Origin: Haloglomus halophilum
Lineage (GTDB): Archaea > Halobacteriota > Halobacteria > Halobacteriales > Haloarculaceae
DNA: 64,000 bases
Assembly: GCF_024298885.1 (NCBI RefSeq)
Contig: NZ_CP101166.1
Location: 2,227,149-2,291,148 of the forward strand
Reading direction: 5' to 3'
The translations under genes were made by a program, and so were the position numbers. The notes under the pieces are model-generated. The model worked only from the letters and a program-made list of their open reading frames with translations. It was not told the DNA's origin and did no database searches. Shown here piece by piece: positions 49,607-58,232 of this stretch. Position 1 is the first letter of the stretch; the number at the start of each line of letters is the position of its first letter.

Positions 49607-51421
49607 ATGTGTGGCATCATCGGCTGCGTGGGGACCGAAGACACCGCGTACCGCCTCGTCTCCGGACTGGAGAACCTGGAGTACCGCGGCTACGACTCGG
49701 CCGGCATCGCCGTCCGGAACGGGCAGGACATCCGGGTCGAGAAGAACGCCGGGAAGGTCACCGAGCTGAAGCACGCCATCGTCGACGACGTCCCGCGCGG
49801 ACAGCTCGGTATCGGCCACACCCGCTGGTCGACCCACGGCGCCCCGACCGACGAGAACGCCCACCCGCACACGGGCGAGACGGGTGAGGTCGCGGTCGTC
49901 CACAACGGCATCATCGAGAACTACGACGAGCTCCGCGAGGAACTCGAGGCCGAGGGCCGCGAGTTCACCAGCGAGACGGACACGGAGGTCGTCCCGCACC
50001 TCATCGAGCGCTACCAGGCAGCGACCGAGGACCTAACGGGTGCCTTCGAGCGTGCCGTCGACGACATCGCCGGGAGCTACGCCATCGTCGCGGTCGCCGA
50101 GTCCGAGGACCGCATCCTCGCGGCTCGCGAGGACTCCCCGCTCGTCGTCGGCTTCGACGACGACGCCACCTACATCGCGAGCGACGTGCCCGCCTTCCTC
50201 GAGCACACCGACGAGGTCGCCTACCTCCAGGACGGCGACACGGCGATGCTGTCGGCCGACGGCCTCCGCGTGACCGACGCGGACGGCGACGAGATCGAGC
50301 GCGAGCGCGAGGTCGTCGAGTGGGACGCCGAGGAGACCGGCAAGGGCCAGTACGACCACTTCATGCACAAGGAGATCGACACCCAGCCCGAGGCCATCAC
50401 CAACGCGCTGCAGGGCCGTGTCGAGGACGGCGACGTCTCGCTCGAGAACTTCCCGCCGGGGACGTTCGAGGGCGTCGCGGCCGTCCAGTTCGTCGCCTGC
50501 GGGACCTCCTACCACGCTGGCCTCTACGCCGCCCGCCTGCTCAACAAGGCGGGCGTCCCGGCCAACGCCTACCGCGCCAGCGAGTACGCCAGCGGTGACA
50601 TCCCCGCGACCGGGGACACGCTGGTCGTCGCGGTCACCCAGAGCGGGGAGACCGCCGACACGCTCAGCGCACTCCGGCAGGCCCAGGACATGGGCGCACG
50701 CACGACGACCGTGACCAACGTCGTCGGGTCGACCGCGGCCCGCGAGGTGGAGACGCCGCTGTACATCCGCGCCGGTCCCGAGATCGGGGTCGCCGCGACG
50801 AAGACGTTCTCCTCGCAGGTCACGACGCTCGCGCTCCTGGCAGAGCGCATCATCGACGATGTCGCGGCCGGCACGCCCCGCGAGGACCGCGCGTCCTACC
50901 TCGAGGCGCTCCAGCGCCTCCCCGACCAGATCGGCGAGGTGCTCGGCACCTCCGAGGCCGAGCGCGTCTGCCGCAACCACGTCCACAAGGAGGCGTACTT
51001 CTTCATCGGCCAGGGCGTCGCCTGCCCGGTCGCGAAGGAGGGCGCGCTGAAGTTCAAGGAGATCACCTACGAGCACGCCGAGGGCTTCGCGGCGGGCGAA
51101 CTGAAGCACGGCCCGCTCGCGCTCGTCACGCCCGACACCGTCGTCTTCGCCGTCTTCACCGGCGGCGAACGCGACGAGAAGACGCTCAACAACGCCAAGG
51201 AGGTCCAGGCTCGTGGTGCCGACATCGTGGCCATCGCGCCGGAGGGCGTCGATGTCTCGGCGTGTACCGACGAGGTGCTCCGGGTCCCGGCGACGGACGC
51301 GGACCTGACGAGCCTCCTCACGAACGTCCAGCTCCAGCTGCTCTCGTACCACTCGGCCGATATGCTCAACCGCGAGATCGACCAGCCGCGCAACCTCGCG
51401 AAGAGCGTCACGGTCGAGTAA
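49607..51421 (+). CDS. glmS: Glutamine-fructose-6-phosphate aminotransferase (isomerizing)
   Basis: 604 residues with the full GlmS layout. The N-terminal Ntn glutaminase starts MCGIIGCVG (Cys2 becomes the nucleophile after Met removal) and has GIGHTRWSTHG and HNGIIENY. Two SIS sugar-isomerase domains follow (VACGTSYHAGLYAA, TQSGETADT, GPEIGVAATKTFSSQ; ends NLAKSVTVE). It makes glucosamine-6-phosphate from fructose-6-phosphate and glutamine, the entry to UDP-GlcNAc and so to the diacetamido uronic acids made from this locus. ATG 49607 was chosen because it gives the required MCG start. It is preceded by a promoter dyad and leader ORF. Confidence 0.97.
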   Translation: MCGIIGCVGTEDTAYRLVSGLENLEYRGYDSAGIAVRNGQDIRVEKNAGKVTELKHAIVDDVPRGQLGIGHTRWSTHGAPTDENAHPHTGETGEVAVVHNGIIENYDELREELEAEGREFTSETDTEVVPHLIERYQAATEDLTGAFERAVDDIAGSYAIVAVAESEDRILAAREDSPLVVGFDDDATYIASDVPAFLEHTDEVAYLQDGDTAMLSADGLRVTDADGDEIEREREVVEWDAEETGKGQYDHFMHKEIDTQPEAITNALQGRVEDGDVSLENFPPGTFEGVAAVQFVACGTSYHAGLYAARLLNKAGVPANAYRASEYASGDIPATGDTLVVAVTQSGETADTLSALRQAQDMGARTTTVTNVVGSTAAREVETPLYIRAGPEIGVAATKTFSSQVTTLALLAERIIDDVAAGTPREDRASYLEALQRLPDQIGEVLGTSEAERVCRNHVHKEAYFFIGQGVACPVAKEGALKFKEITYEHAEGFAAGELKHGPLALVTPDTVVFAVFTGGERDEKTLNNAKEVQARGADIVAIAPEGVDVSACTDEVLRVPATDADLTSLLTNVQLQLLSYHSADMLNREIDQPRNLAKSVTVE

Positions 51422-51814
51422 CACTCCTCGGGGGCCGCCGTCTCGCGAGCGACGAAGCCGGTTCCTTCTACGGTTCGAACCGACCACCGCACGCCCGATA
51501 GCCGCGGCATCGTCGTCCGCCGATGCCACTCTCGGCCCGGTCGTCGCCACATCGTCGTTCGTCGACGACCGGCCGGAACTGCCGACTGCCTCTCCGACAT
51601 CTAGCGCTATCGCCACTCTAAGCGTCTCCTGAAACTGTTGTCGCGAGATAATCGGTGCGATAGCTTCGGGGGCGAACTCGTACCCGCGAGAGCGCCGAAC
51701 CTGTGCTATCGGGTGCTGGTGGTCGATTGTGGGAGTTATACCGCCTGTAAGTTCGTGAACTGGTCTGAACGGCCGCTGTCGTTGATAGGGCTGTATGGTC
51801 CCACCGGGTGATGC
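51422..51814. other. Intergenic region with promoter dyad at its right end
   Basis: No gene is recognised in 51422-51735; the rest holds the promoter of the repeat-protein gene. Confidence 0.45.
51736..51750 (+). promoter_or_regulatory. TTA-N9-TAA promoter dyad (Asp/Asn-repeat protein)
   Basis: TTATACCGCCTGTAA lies 65 bases before the ATG at 51815. Confidence 0.45.
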
Positions 51815-53224
51815 ATGGTACGCACGACGATTGCAGCCGCGGTCGCACTCTCACTGGTGCTGACCCCCGCCGCGGTCGGCGGCCAGTCCAGTGTCGCGTC
51901 GGGTGAGACGCCCGCCTCGATGGATGTCGGGCAACAGCTGCCGAACCTCGGCAGCGACACCCCTCAGTCAAGTCAGGCTGGCAGTTCGAACTCCGACGAC
52001 GACCTGCAGTGCGAACCCGGTGAGGAGGATGGAGACGTGATCAACGACGACGACGTCGTAGACCCCGGCACGGGCGAGTCCCGCGACGGGGCCACCGACG
52101 GTGACAACGACATCACCAACGACAACGATGTCGTCGACGCCGACCCCGATGCGCCGGGCCGGAACAGCACCGGCACGGACGACGAGTCCGGTGACGGCGA
52201 TATCATCAACGACAACGATGTCGTCGACGGGGATGGCGACCTCCCCGGCAGCAGTGCCGGCGGCGACGACGGCACCCGTGACGAGGGTGACGGCGACGGC
52301 GACATCATCAACGACGACGATGTCGTCGACCTGGACGCCAACGACAACGGTCCCACCGGCAACTCCACCGACGACGGTGGCGACGGCACGGCCGACGAGG
52401 GCGGCGACGGCGACATCGTCAACGACAACGACGTGGTCGACGCTGACGCCAACGATAACAACCCCGACGACGGGACCAACGACTCGGGCGACGATGGCAC
52501 CACCGCCGGCGGTGACGGCGACGGTGACATCGTGAACGACAACGACGTCGTCGACCTGGACGCCAACGACAACGCCGTTCGCGACGGTGCGAACGACGAT
52601 GGCTCCGACGGCACCAGCGACAACGGTGGCGACGGCGACATCATCAACGACAACGATGTCGTGGACGTCGACGCCAACGACAACGCCGCAATCGACGAGT
52701 CCGGCGACAGTGGCGACGACGGCACGACCGACGAGTCGGGCGACGGTGACGTCGTCAACGACAACGACGTGGTCGACGCCGACGCCAACGACAACAACGT
52801 CGTCCAGCGCTACGACGGGAGCGAGGACGGCGAGGACGACGGCACGAACCACGACGATGAGGAGGTCCGCAACGACAACGATGTCGTCCGCTTGACCGTC
52901 AGCGGCAACACGGTCTCCGAGGGTGAGCAGGGCGAGAACGACGCCTCCGTCGAGCCGCAGAACGTCGAGGTCAACACGACCACCGTCGACGGCGGCACCG
53001 ACGTCACCAACGACAACGACGTGGTCGACGTCGACGCCAACGACAACACGGTCGTCGAGTCCTCCGGTGACGGCGGTGGCGCGCCGAGCCCGCCGAGCAG
53101 TCCGTCGTCGCCCGCGGAGACGAGCGACACGTCGGACTCGACCAACAGCACGGACATCTCGAGTACGGCCGACAGCACGACCGACGGTACCACGAGCGAC
53201 GTGACGACGGACGCGACCGCGTAA
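51815..53224 (+). CDS. Secreted Asp/Asn-rich repeat protein
   Basis: 469 residues. Sec signal peptide (about 1-23; TTIAAAVALSLVLTPAAVGG). The body contains ten copies of a motif of the form GDIINDNDVVDVDANDN (about residues 73-411), spaced about 25-45 residues apart by Asp/Gly/Ser linkers. A Ser/Thr/Asp-rich tail follows. There is no membrane helix or lipobox, so it is probably released. Extreme acidity and regular D/N spacing suggest cation (calcium) binding or a matrix role. A single Cys lies at residue 66. I recognise no named family. Confidence 0.75.
   Translation: MVRTTIAAAVALSLVLTPAAVGGQSSVASGETPASMDVGQQLPNLGSDTPQSSQAGSSNSDDDLQCEPGEEDGDVINDDDVVDPGTGESRDGATDGDNDITNDNDVVDADPDAPGRNSTGTDDESGDGDIINDNDVVDGDGDLPGSSAGGDDGTRDEGDGDGDIINDDDVVDLDANDNGPTGNSTDDGGDGTADEGGDGDIVNDNDVVDADANDNNPDDGTNDSGDDGTTAGGDGDGDIVNDNDVVDLDANDNAVRDGANDDGSDGTSDNGGDGDIINDNDVVDVDANDNAAIDESGDSGDDGTTDESGDGDVVNDNDVVDADANDNNVVQRYDGSEDGEDDGTNHDDEEVRNDNDVVRLTVSGNTVSEGEQGENDASVEPQNVEVNTTTVDGGTDVTNDNDVVDVDANDNTVVESSGDGGGAPSPPSSPSSPAETSDTSDSTNSTDISSTADSTTDGTTSDVTTDATA
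52031..53047 (+). repeat. Tenfold coding repeat encoding NDNDVVD motifs
   Basis: Ten units each centred on codons for NDNDVVD (NDDDVVD in two). Synonymous changes between units show they are old or selected at protein level rather than freshly copied. Confidence 0.85.
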
Positions 53225-53340
53225 CGTCGCCACCACCTGTGGTTCATTTCTTCGGCTGCCACGTCCGATAGCCGCAGGCTCGTCGATCCGAGGGCGCTTG
53301 GCGGGACCTAACCAAAGGGGAGCATCGCCAGGGGTGGGGT

Positions 53341-53862
53341 ATGGGACAGACGACGCGTCGCGGAGTGCTCGCCACGATGGGTGTGCTCGCCACCGCCGGG
53401 TGCAGTAGCGTCTCCGGCCTCGGCTCGGGTGGCTCGGATGACTCGGGCGGTTCGGGCGACGGGGCGGACGGTGGCTCTGGTGGGAGCCTCCGGAAGGAGA
53501 CGGTGAAGGAGGTCTCGCGCTCGGTCACCCTGAAGCAGGACCAGTTCGAGGCCGTGCCGCTCTCGTTCGACCGGCAGACGGTGCTGTTCTTCTCCGTCGT
53601 GGCGGACCGGAACGTCGACGTGCTCACCTTCCGACGCCCGGACTTCGAGACGTACCGGACGGACGCGGCCGACCAGCTCCGGTTCGTCGACGCGCTGAGC
53701 GAACAGCGCACGGAGGCTACCTCGCAGGGGTCGGCGGTCTCGCCCGGAGAGCCGGTCGTCGTGGTCGACAACACGACGTGGGGCGAGACCCAGCCCAGTC
53801 AGCGCGTCGATATCGAGCTCGAACTGGAAGCGTTCATCCGCGACGACGGCAGCTCCCCCTGA
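53341..53862 (+). CDS. Tat-exported lipoprotein of unknown function
   Basis: 173 residues. Tat motif TTRRGVLATMG and lipobox LATAGC, a Gly/Ser/Asp-rich linker (about 24-55), then a beta-rich domain (about 60-170; VLFFSVVADRNVDVLTFRRPDFETYR, VVVVDNTTWGE). No named family is recognised. It is a typical small haloarchaeal surface lipoprotein and is predicted to be anchored outside. Confidence 0.7.
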   Translation: MGQTTRRGVLATMGVLATAGCSSVSGLGSGGSDDSGGSGDGADGGSGGSLRKETVKEVSRSVTLKQDQFEAVPLSFDRQTVLFFSVVADRNVDVLTFRRPDFETYRTDAADQLRFVDALSEQRTEATSQGSAVSPGEPVVVVDNTTWGETQPSQRVDIELELEAFIRDDGSSP

Positions 53863-53948
53863 GCCGCGCCCGGTGACGGCCCGGCCGCTCGCGGTTTCGG
53901 CTCCGCAGACGCACGGTCATGGCTTCGCAGGCGCCGAAACGGTACGAT

Positions 53949-53963
53949 TTAGCCGAACAATAG
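53949..53963 (+). promoter_or_regulatory. TTA-N9-TAG promoter dyad (protease gene)
   Basis: TTAGCCGAACAATAG ends 34 bases before the ATG at 53997, fitting a leaderless message. Confidence 0.45.
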
Positions 53964-53996
53964 GTACACCCGTGCCACCGGCACGTCGGGTGCATC

Positions 53997-55220
53997 ATGG
54001 TAGTGGATGGCACTCGGACGCGGCGGGACGTTCTCAGAACAGCGGGCGGTAGCCTCGCGGTCACCGGCCTGGTCTCGGTGGCCGGGTCGGCGGCTGCGAG
54101 CCTGGACGGGAGCGACACGGCCACCGAGACGGTCCGGGCGACCGTGGGCTATCGCGACCGGGCCGGCAAGCGTGCGGCGGAACAGCTCGCGGGCGCGACA
54201 CGGTACGATTTCTCGTTCGACGCGGTGACAGTCGACCTCCCGGTGAGGGCGCTCGACGCGCTCGGGGACGACCCGTCCGTCCGGTACGTCGAGCGCGACA
54301 TCGAGATGCGGGCGCTCGGCGAGACCCCGTGGGGCATCGACCGGACCGACGCGGATGTCGCCCACGGGAACGGCGAGACGGGCGCGGGCGCCGACATCGC
54401 CATCATCGACACGGGTATCGACGCCACCCACGGCGACCTGGCGGCCAACCTCGGCGAGGGTACCGCGTTCCTCGGGGGAATCCAGAGCAGCGAGTGGCAG
54501 GACGACAACGGCCACGGCACCCACTGTGCGGGCATCGCCGACGCCGTCGACGACGGGGAGGGTGTCGAGGGCATCTCGACCGCGGCCACCCTCCACGCGG
54601 TGAAGGTACTGACGGCGCCGGGGTCGGGGCTCTCCTCCGACGTGGCGCGGGGCATCGAGTGGACCGCCGACCAGGGCTACGACGTGGGGAGCCTCTCGCT
54701 CGGGTCGAGTTCGCCCTCCGAGGCCGTCCGGGACGCCTGCGAGTACGCCCACGCCGAGGGGGTCTTCCTCGCGACGGCCGCCGGCAACAGTGGCCCCTGT
54801 ACGGACTGTGTGTCCTACCCGGCCGAGAACGACTACACGGTCGCGGTCAGCGCGACCGACCGCGACGACTCGCTGGCGAGCTACTCCAGTCAGGGGCCGG
54901 AGGTCGACATCGCTGCGCCCGGTACGGAGATCTACTCCACCTACCTCGGCGGGCGCTACACCCGCCTCTCGGGCACGTCGATGGCCGCACCACACGTCGC
55001 GGGGGCCGCCGGCCAGCTGATGGCCGACGGCACGAGCGCCGCCGATGCCCGTCTGGAACTGGAGAACTCGGCCGAGGACGTGGGCCTGAGCGAGAACGAG
55101 AGCGGCGCGGGCCTGCTCGATGTCGCCAGCGCGCTCGGCTACGACTCCAGCGACGACGGCCTCGGGAACATCGGCGACAGCGGCGACGACGGGGGCCTGC
55201 TCGGGGGAAGTCTGCTGTAG
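53997..55220 (+). CDS. Secreted subtilisin-like serine protease (halolysin type)
   Basis: 407 residues. Tat signal (TRTRRDVLRTAGGSLAVTGLVSVAGSAAA), an inhibitor-I9-like propeptide (about 45-105; VRATVGYRDRAGKRAAEQL ... DDPSVRYVERDIE), then an S8 protease domain (about 110-375). The catalytic residues are Asp138 (IIDTGID), His173 (NGHGTHCAG) and Ser328 (GTSMAAPHVAG), with Asn264 (AAGN) in the oxyanion hole. The end is Gly/Asp/Ser-rich and lacks the PPC domain of some halolysins. It is expected to be secreted folded and to mature outside. Confidence 0.92.
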   Translation: MVVDGTRTRRDVLRTAGGSLAVTGLVSVAGSAAASLDGSDTATETVRATVGYRDRAGKRAAEQLAGATRYDFSFDAVTVDLPVRALDALGDDPSVRYVERDIEMRALGETPWGIDRTDADVAHGNGETGAGADIAIIDTGIDATHGDLAANLGEGTAFLGGIQSSEWQDDNGHGTHCAGIADAVDDGEGVEGISTAATLHAVKVLTAPGSGLSSDVARGIEWTADQGYDVGSLSLGSSSPSEAVRDACEYAHAEGVFLATAAGNSGPCTDCVSYPAENDYTVAVSATDRDDSLASYSSQGPEVDIAAPGTEIYSTYLGGRYTRLSGTSMAAPHVAGAAGQLMADGTSAADARLELENSAEDVGLSENESGAGLLDVASALGYDSSDDGLGNIGDSGDDGGLLGGSLL

Positions 55221-55450
55221 GTCACCGCACTCTGTGTCGGCCCTGTGGCGGAAATAGTTGGAATATGTATTGATTATATTTCAGAGACGCCAAATAAGTC
55301 CTCATGGTGGGTGTCTCGGATATAATATCTGGTTCTCTGAGTTAAATTCGTCGCCGGGAACGGTCGACGCGACAGCCGCCGACATGACGGCGGTCGCTCG
55401 ACCGTGGCGCGGTTCGTGCAGGTACCAGTGCCGACGCCTCGCTCCGTGGT

Positions 55451-55465
55451 CTACGCGGTGGCTAA
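55451..55465 (+). promoter_or_regulatory. CTA-N9-TAA promoter dyad (GT-C gene)
   Basis: CTACGCGGTGGCTAA runs into GCTAATATTG, a TATA-like string, 34 bases before the ATG at 55499. Confidence 0.5.
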
Positions 55466-55498
55466 TATTGTACGGTCGCACCGAATGACGGCCAACCG

Positions 55499-57022
55499 AT
55501 GGCTCGTCGGCTCCGCGACCCACGACTCCTCGCTGTCTTCGCGCTCGGTGCCGTCCTGCGGCTCTCCCAGCTCGGCCACGAGAGCCTCTGGACGGACGAA
55601 CTCATCACGCTGGAGTTCGTCACGCGCTGGAGCGGTCTCGAACTGCTCGTCAACCTCCCCACGGCCCAGCCCCACCTCCCCGTCTACTACCTCGTGCTGG
55701 ACGCGTGGGTGGCGGTCGCCGGCACCTCGGCGCTGGCACTGCGGCTGCCATCGGCCGTCTTCGGTATCGCGGCGCTCCCCGCGATGTACCTCGTGGTCGC
55801 ACGGACCGTCGACCACGAGGCGGGCATCGTCGCCGCGCTCCTGCTCGCCGTCTCCCGGTTCCACGTCCGGTTCTCGCAGGAGGTCCGGATGTACAGCCTG
55901 CTCGTCTTCCTCGCGCTGCTCTCGGTCTACCTCCTCCTCCGGGTGCGCGAGACGCCGACGCGCCGGAATCTCGCCGGCTTCGCCGCCGTCACCGTACTGC
56001 TCGCGTACACCCACGTCTTCGCCGTCTTCGTCGTCGCGGCTGAGGGCCTGTACGTGGCCTACCGACTCCTGACGGCCGAGGAAGCCGCACTCCGGCCGTG
56101 GGCACTGGCGTTCACCCCGGTCGCGCTGTCGCTGGTCCCGTTCGTCGCCGCGGCCGTCCTGCTGATGGGCGGGGCGGACTTCTCGCTGTCGTACGTCCCG
56201 CCGCCGACCGTCGAGCGCGCGCTGAAGATGGTCTCGGCGTACGCCGGCTACGGCTTCGGGACGACGTGGCTCGTCCACCTCGTCGTGATTCCGGCGTTCC
56301 TCGGGACCGCGGTGCTGGGCCTGCTCCGCTACCGGCTGGTCGGGTTCGACCCGAAGGCGCCCGTCGCGTCGCTCCGTGACGGGCTCGACCTGCGCGTCCG
56401 GGCGGCGACGGCGGATACGTCGGTCCTGCTCGGCGCGCTGTTCGTCGTCCCGTTCGGGCTCCCCATCGTCCTCTCGTACGCCGTGACGCCCATCTTCTGG
56501 CCGCGCTACACCATCGCCGCCTCCCTGGGGCTGTTCGCCCTCGTCGCGCGCGGGGTCCGGCACGTCGACCTGCCCCTCGCCCGCTACGGGATGGCGGGGC
56601 TGCTGGTGCTGGCGATGGTGCCCTCGCTGGGCATCTACTACACGGGCGACCAGAAGGAGCAGTGGCGCGAGGTCGGCGCGACCATCGACGAGCGCGCCGC
56701 GGCCGGTGACCTCGTCCTCGTCGCCGACCAGATCACCGAGCGCGGCGCCCGCCACTACGTCGACCGCGACGACGTCCGCATCGAGGGGGTGGTCGTCGAG
56801 GACTCCGGGACCGGGAAGGGGCCGACGGGGAACGCCACGATTCGGGCGTACCAGCGCGACGCTGACGGCGTCTGGCTCGTCTTCTCGCACGCGAGCGAGG
56901 CCGAGCGCGACCGCGTTCGTGACATCGTGGCCGACGGCCGCGAGCGGACGTTCCACCGCCAGTACGAGGGTGTCGAGGTGTACCGCTACGAGGCCGCCGA
57001 CGAGTCCGGGGGGTCGGCGTGA
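55499..57022 (+). CDS. GT-C glycosyltransferase (ArnT/family 39-like)
   Basis: 507 residues with about ten helices. The early outside motif HESLWTDELITLEFV carries the Asp-Glu pair required in GT-C enzymes. Further PAQPHLPVYYLVLDAW-like and RFSQEVRMYSLLVF segments match the DPM/ArnT superfamily. A soluble C-terminal domain (about 395-507) follows. It transfers a sugar from a lipid phosphate carrier outside the membrane. It heads a group with a GT4 transferase and a flippase. Confidence 0.83.
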   Translation: MARRLRDPRLLAVFALGAVLRLSQLGHESLWTDELITLEFVTRWSGLELLVNLPTAQPHLPVYYLVLDAWVAVAGTSALALRLPSAVFGIAALPAMYLVVARTVDHEAGIVAALLLAVSRFHVRFSQEVRMYSLLVFLALLSVYLLLRVRETPTRRNLAGFAAVTVLLAYTHVFAVFVVAAEGLYVAYRLLTAEEAALRPWALAFTPVALSLVPFVAAAVLLMGGADFSLSYVPPPTVERALKMVSAYAGYGFGTTWLVHLVVIPAFLGTAVLGLLRYRLVGFDPKAPVASLRDGLDLRVRAATADTSVLLGALFVVPFGLPIVLSYAVTPIFWPRYTIAASLGLFALVARGVRHVDLPLARYGMAGLLVLAMVPSLGIYYTGDQKEQWREVGATIDERAAAGDLVLVADQITERGARHYVDRDDVRIEGVVVEDSGTGKGPTGNATIRAYQRDADGVWLVFSHASEAERDRVRDIVADGRERTFHRQYEGVEVYRYEAADESGGSA

Positions 57023-57061
57023 CGCTCCCTGTCGACAGCCGAATCGCGACTATCGGCCGGG

Positions 57062-57076
57062 TTAGCGGCTCAGTAA
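57062..57076 (+). promoter_or_regulatory. TTA-N9-TAA promoter dyad (GT4-flippase operon)
   Basis: TTAGCGGCTCAGTAA lies 41 bases before the GTG at 57117. Confidence 0.45.
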
Positions 57077-57116
57077 CTACGGTACGACCGACCGAGCATC
57101 CGGTAACTCTCTACTC

Positions 57117-58232
57117 GTGACGACGGCCCTGTTCCTCCCCTACTACGAGGCCAATCCCTACCAGGACGAACTGGCGCGGGGGCTGGAAGCCAGCGGTGTC
57201 TCCGTCGTGACGGGCGACCACACGGCGCCGCTCCCGGTGTTGCAGGCGTTCCTCGAACATGGGCGGCCCGACGTCCTCCACGTCCACTGGGCGCACTCGC
57301 TCGTCGGGTCGCGCTCGCGAGTCGTGACCGCGCTGCTCGGGGTCCGGTTCCTCCTCGAACTCCTGCTCGCGCGGGCTGTCGGCGTCGACGTCGTCTGGAC
57401 GGTCCACAACCGGTTCCACCACGAGACCGAGGGCGGCCGCGCGGAGCGGTGGTTCCGCCACGCCATCTGCCGGCTGAGTGGGGCCGTCGTCGTCCACGGC
57501 GAGACCGCTCGCGACGCCATCGTCGACGCCTACGGCCTCCCCGACCACGTGGCACGGCGTATCGAGGTCGTCCCGCACGGCAACTACGTCGACTGCTACG
57601 AGAACGAGGTCTCCCGGGCAGCCGCTCGCGAGGAGCTGGGCCTCCCCGCGGACGCCACCGTCTTCTGCAACGTCGGCAACATCCGACCGTACAAGAACGT
57701 CCCCGAACTGGTCGAGACGTTCCGGTCACTCCCCGGTGCCGACCGCCGGCTCGTCGTCGCCGGCCAGCCCCCGGCCGACCCCGACGAGCGCGAGCGCCTG
57801 GCCGACCGCTGCGCGGCCGACGACCGCGTCGACTGCCACTTCGAGTACGTCCCGTCCGAGGACCTCCAGTACTACCTGAACGCTGCGGACGTCGTCGTGG
57901 CGCCGTTCACCGAGGTCCTCACCTCCGGGAGCGTCGTGCTGGGGCTGTCGTTCGGCCGGCCCGTCGTCGCCCCACGGCTCGGCTGCATCCCCGAGACGGT
58001 CGGCGACTGCGACGACCTGCTCTACTATCCGGACGACCCGCAGGGGCTGGAGCGGGCGCTCCGGCGGGCGCTCACCGCCGACCTCGACGCGCTCGAGGAC
58101 CGCGCCCGAGCCCGTGCGGAGGAACTCGACTGGGAACGCATCGGGCGCCGGACTGCCGCGGTGTACGACGAGGTGGACCGGTCGCTGGGCAGCCGGGCCA
58201 CGTCCGTCCTCCCGTCCCTGGACCGCGAATGA
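57117..58232 (+). CDS. Glycosyltransferase family 4-like protein
   Basis: 371 residues, GT-B fold: VLHVHWAHSLVGSRSR, DVVWTVHNRFHHETEGG, VVVHGETARDAIVDAYGL, VPHGNYVDCYENEVSR, NIRPYKNVPELVETF, and donor region FTEVLTSGSVVLGLSFGRPVVAPRLG. The HW and HNRFHHE segments resemble GumK-like/beta-glycosyltransferase relatives. It is cytoplasmic. It starts with GTG and its stop overlaps the flippase ATG (ATGA), so the two are coupled. Confidence 0.85.
   Translation: MTTALFLPYYEANPYQDELARGLEASGVSVVTGDHTAPLPVLQAFLEHGRPDVLHVHWAHSLVGSRSRVVTALLGVRFLLELLLARAVGVDVVWTVHNRFHHETEGGRAERWFRHAICRLSGAVVVHGETARDAIVDAYGLPDHVARRIEVVPHGNYVDCYENEVSRAAAREELGLPADATVFCNVGNIRPYKNVPELVETFRSLPGADRRLVVAGQPPADPDERERLADRCAADDRVDCHFEYVPSEDLQYYLNAADVVVAPFTEVLTSGSVVLGLSFGRPVVAPRLGCIPETVGDCDDLLYYPDDPQGLERALRRALTADLDALEDRARARAEELDWERIGRRTAAVYDEVDRSLGSRATSVLPSLDRE

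Noticed and set aside
52031..53047. Repeat array considered as CRISPR
   Set aside because: Units are in frame, vary at synonymous positions, have no constant-length spacers and code for a clear protein motif.
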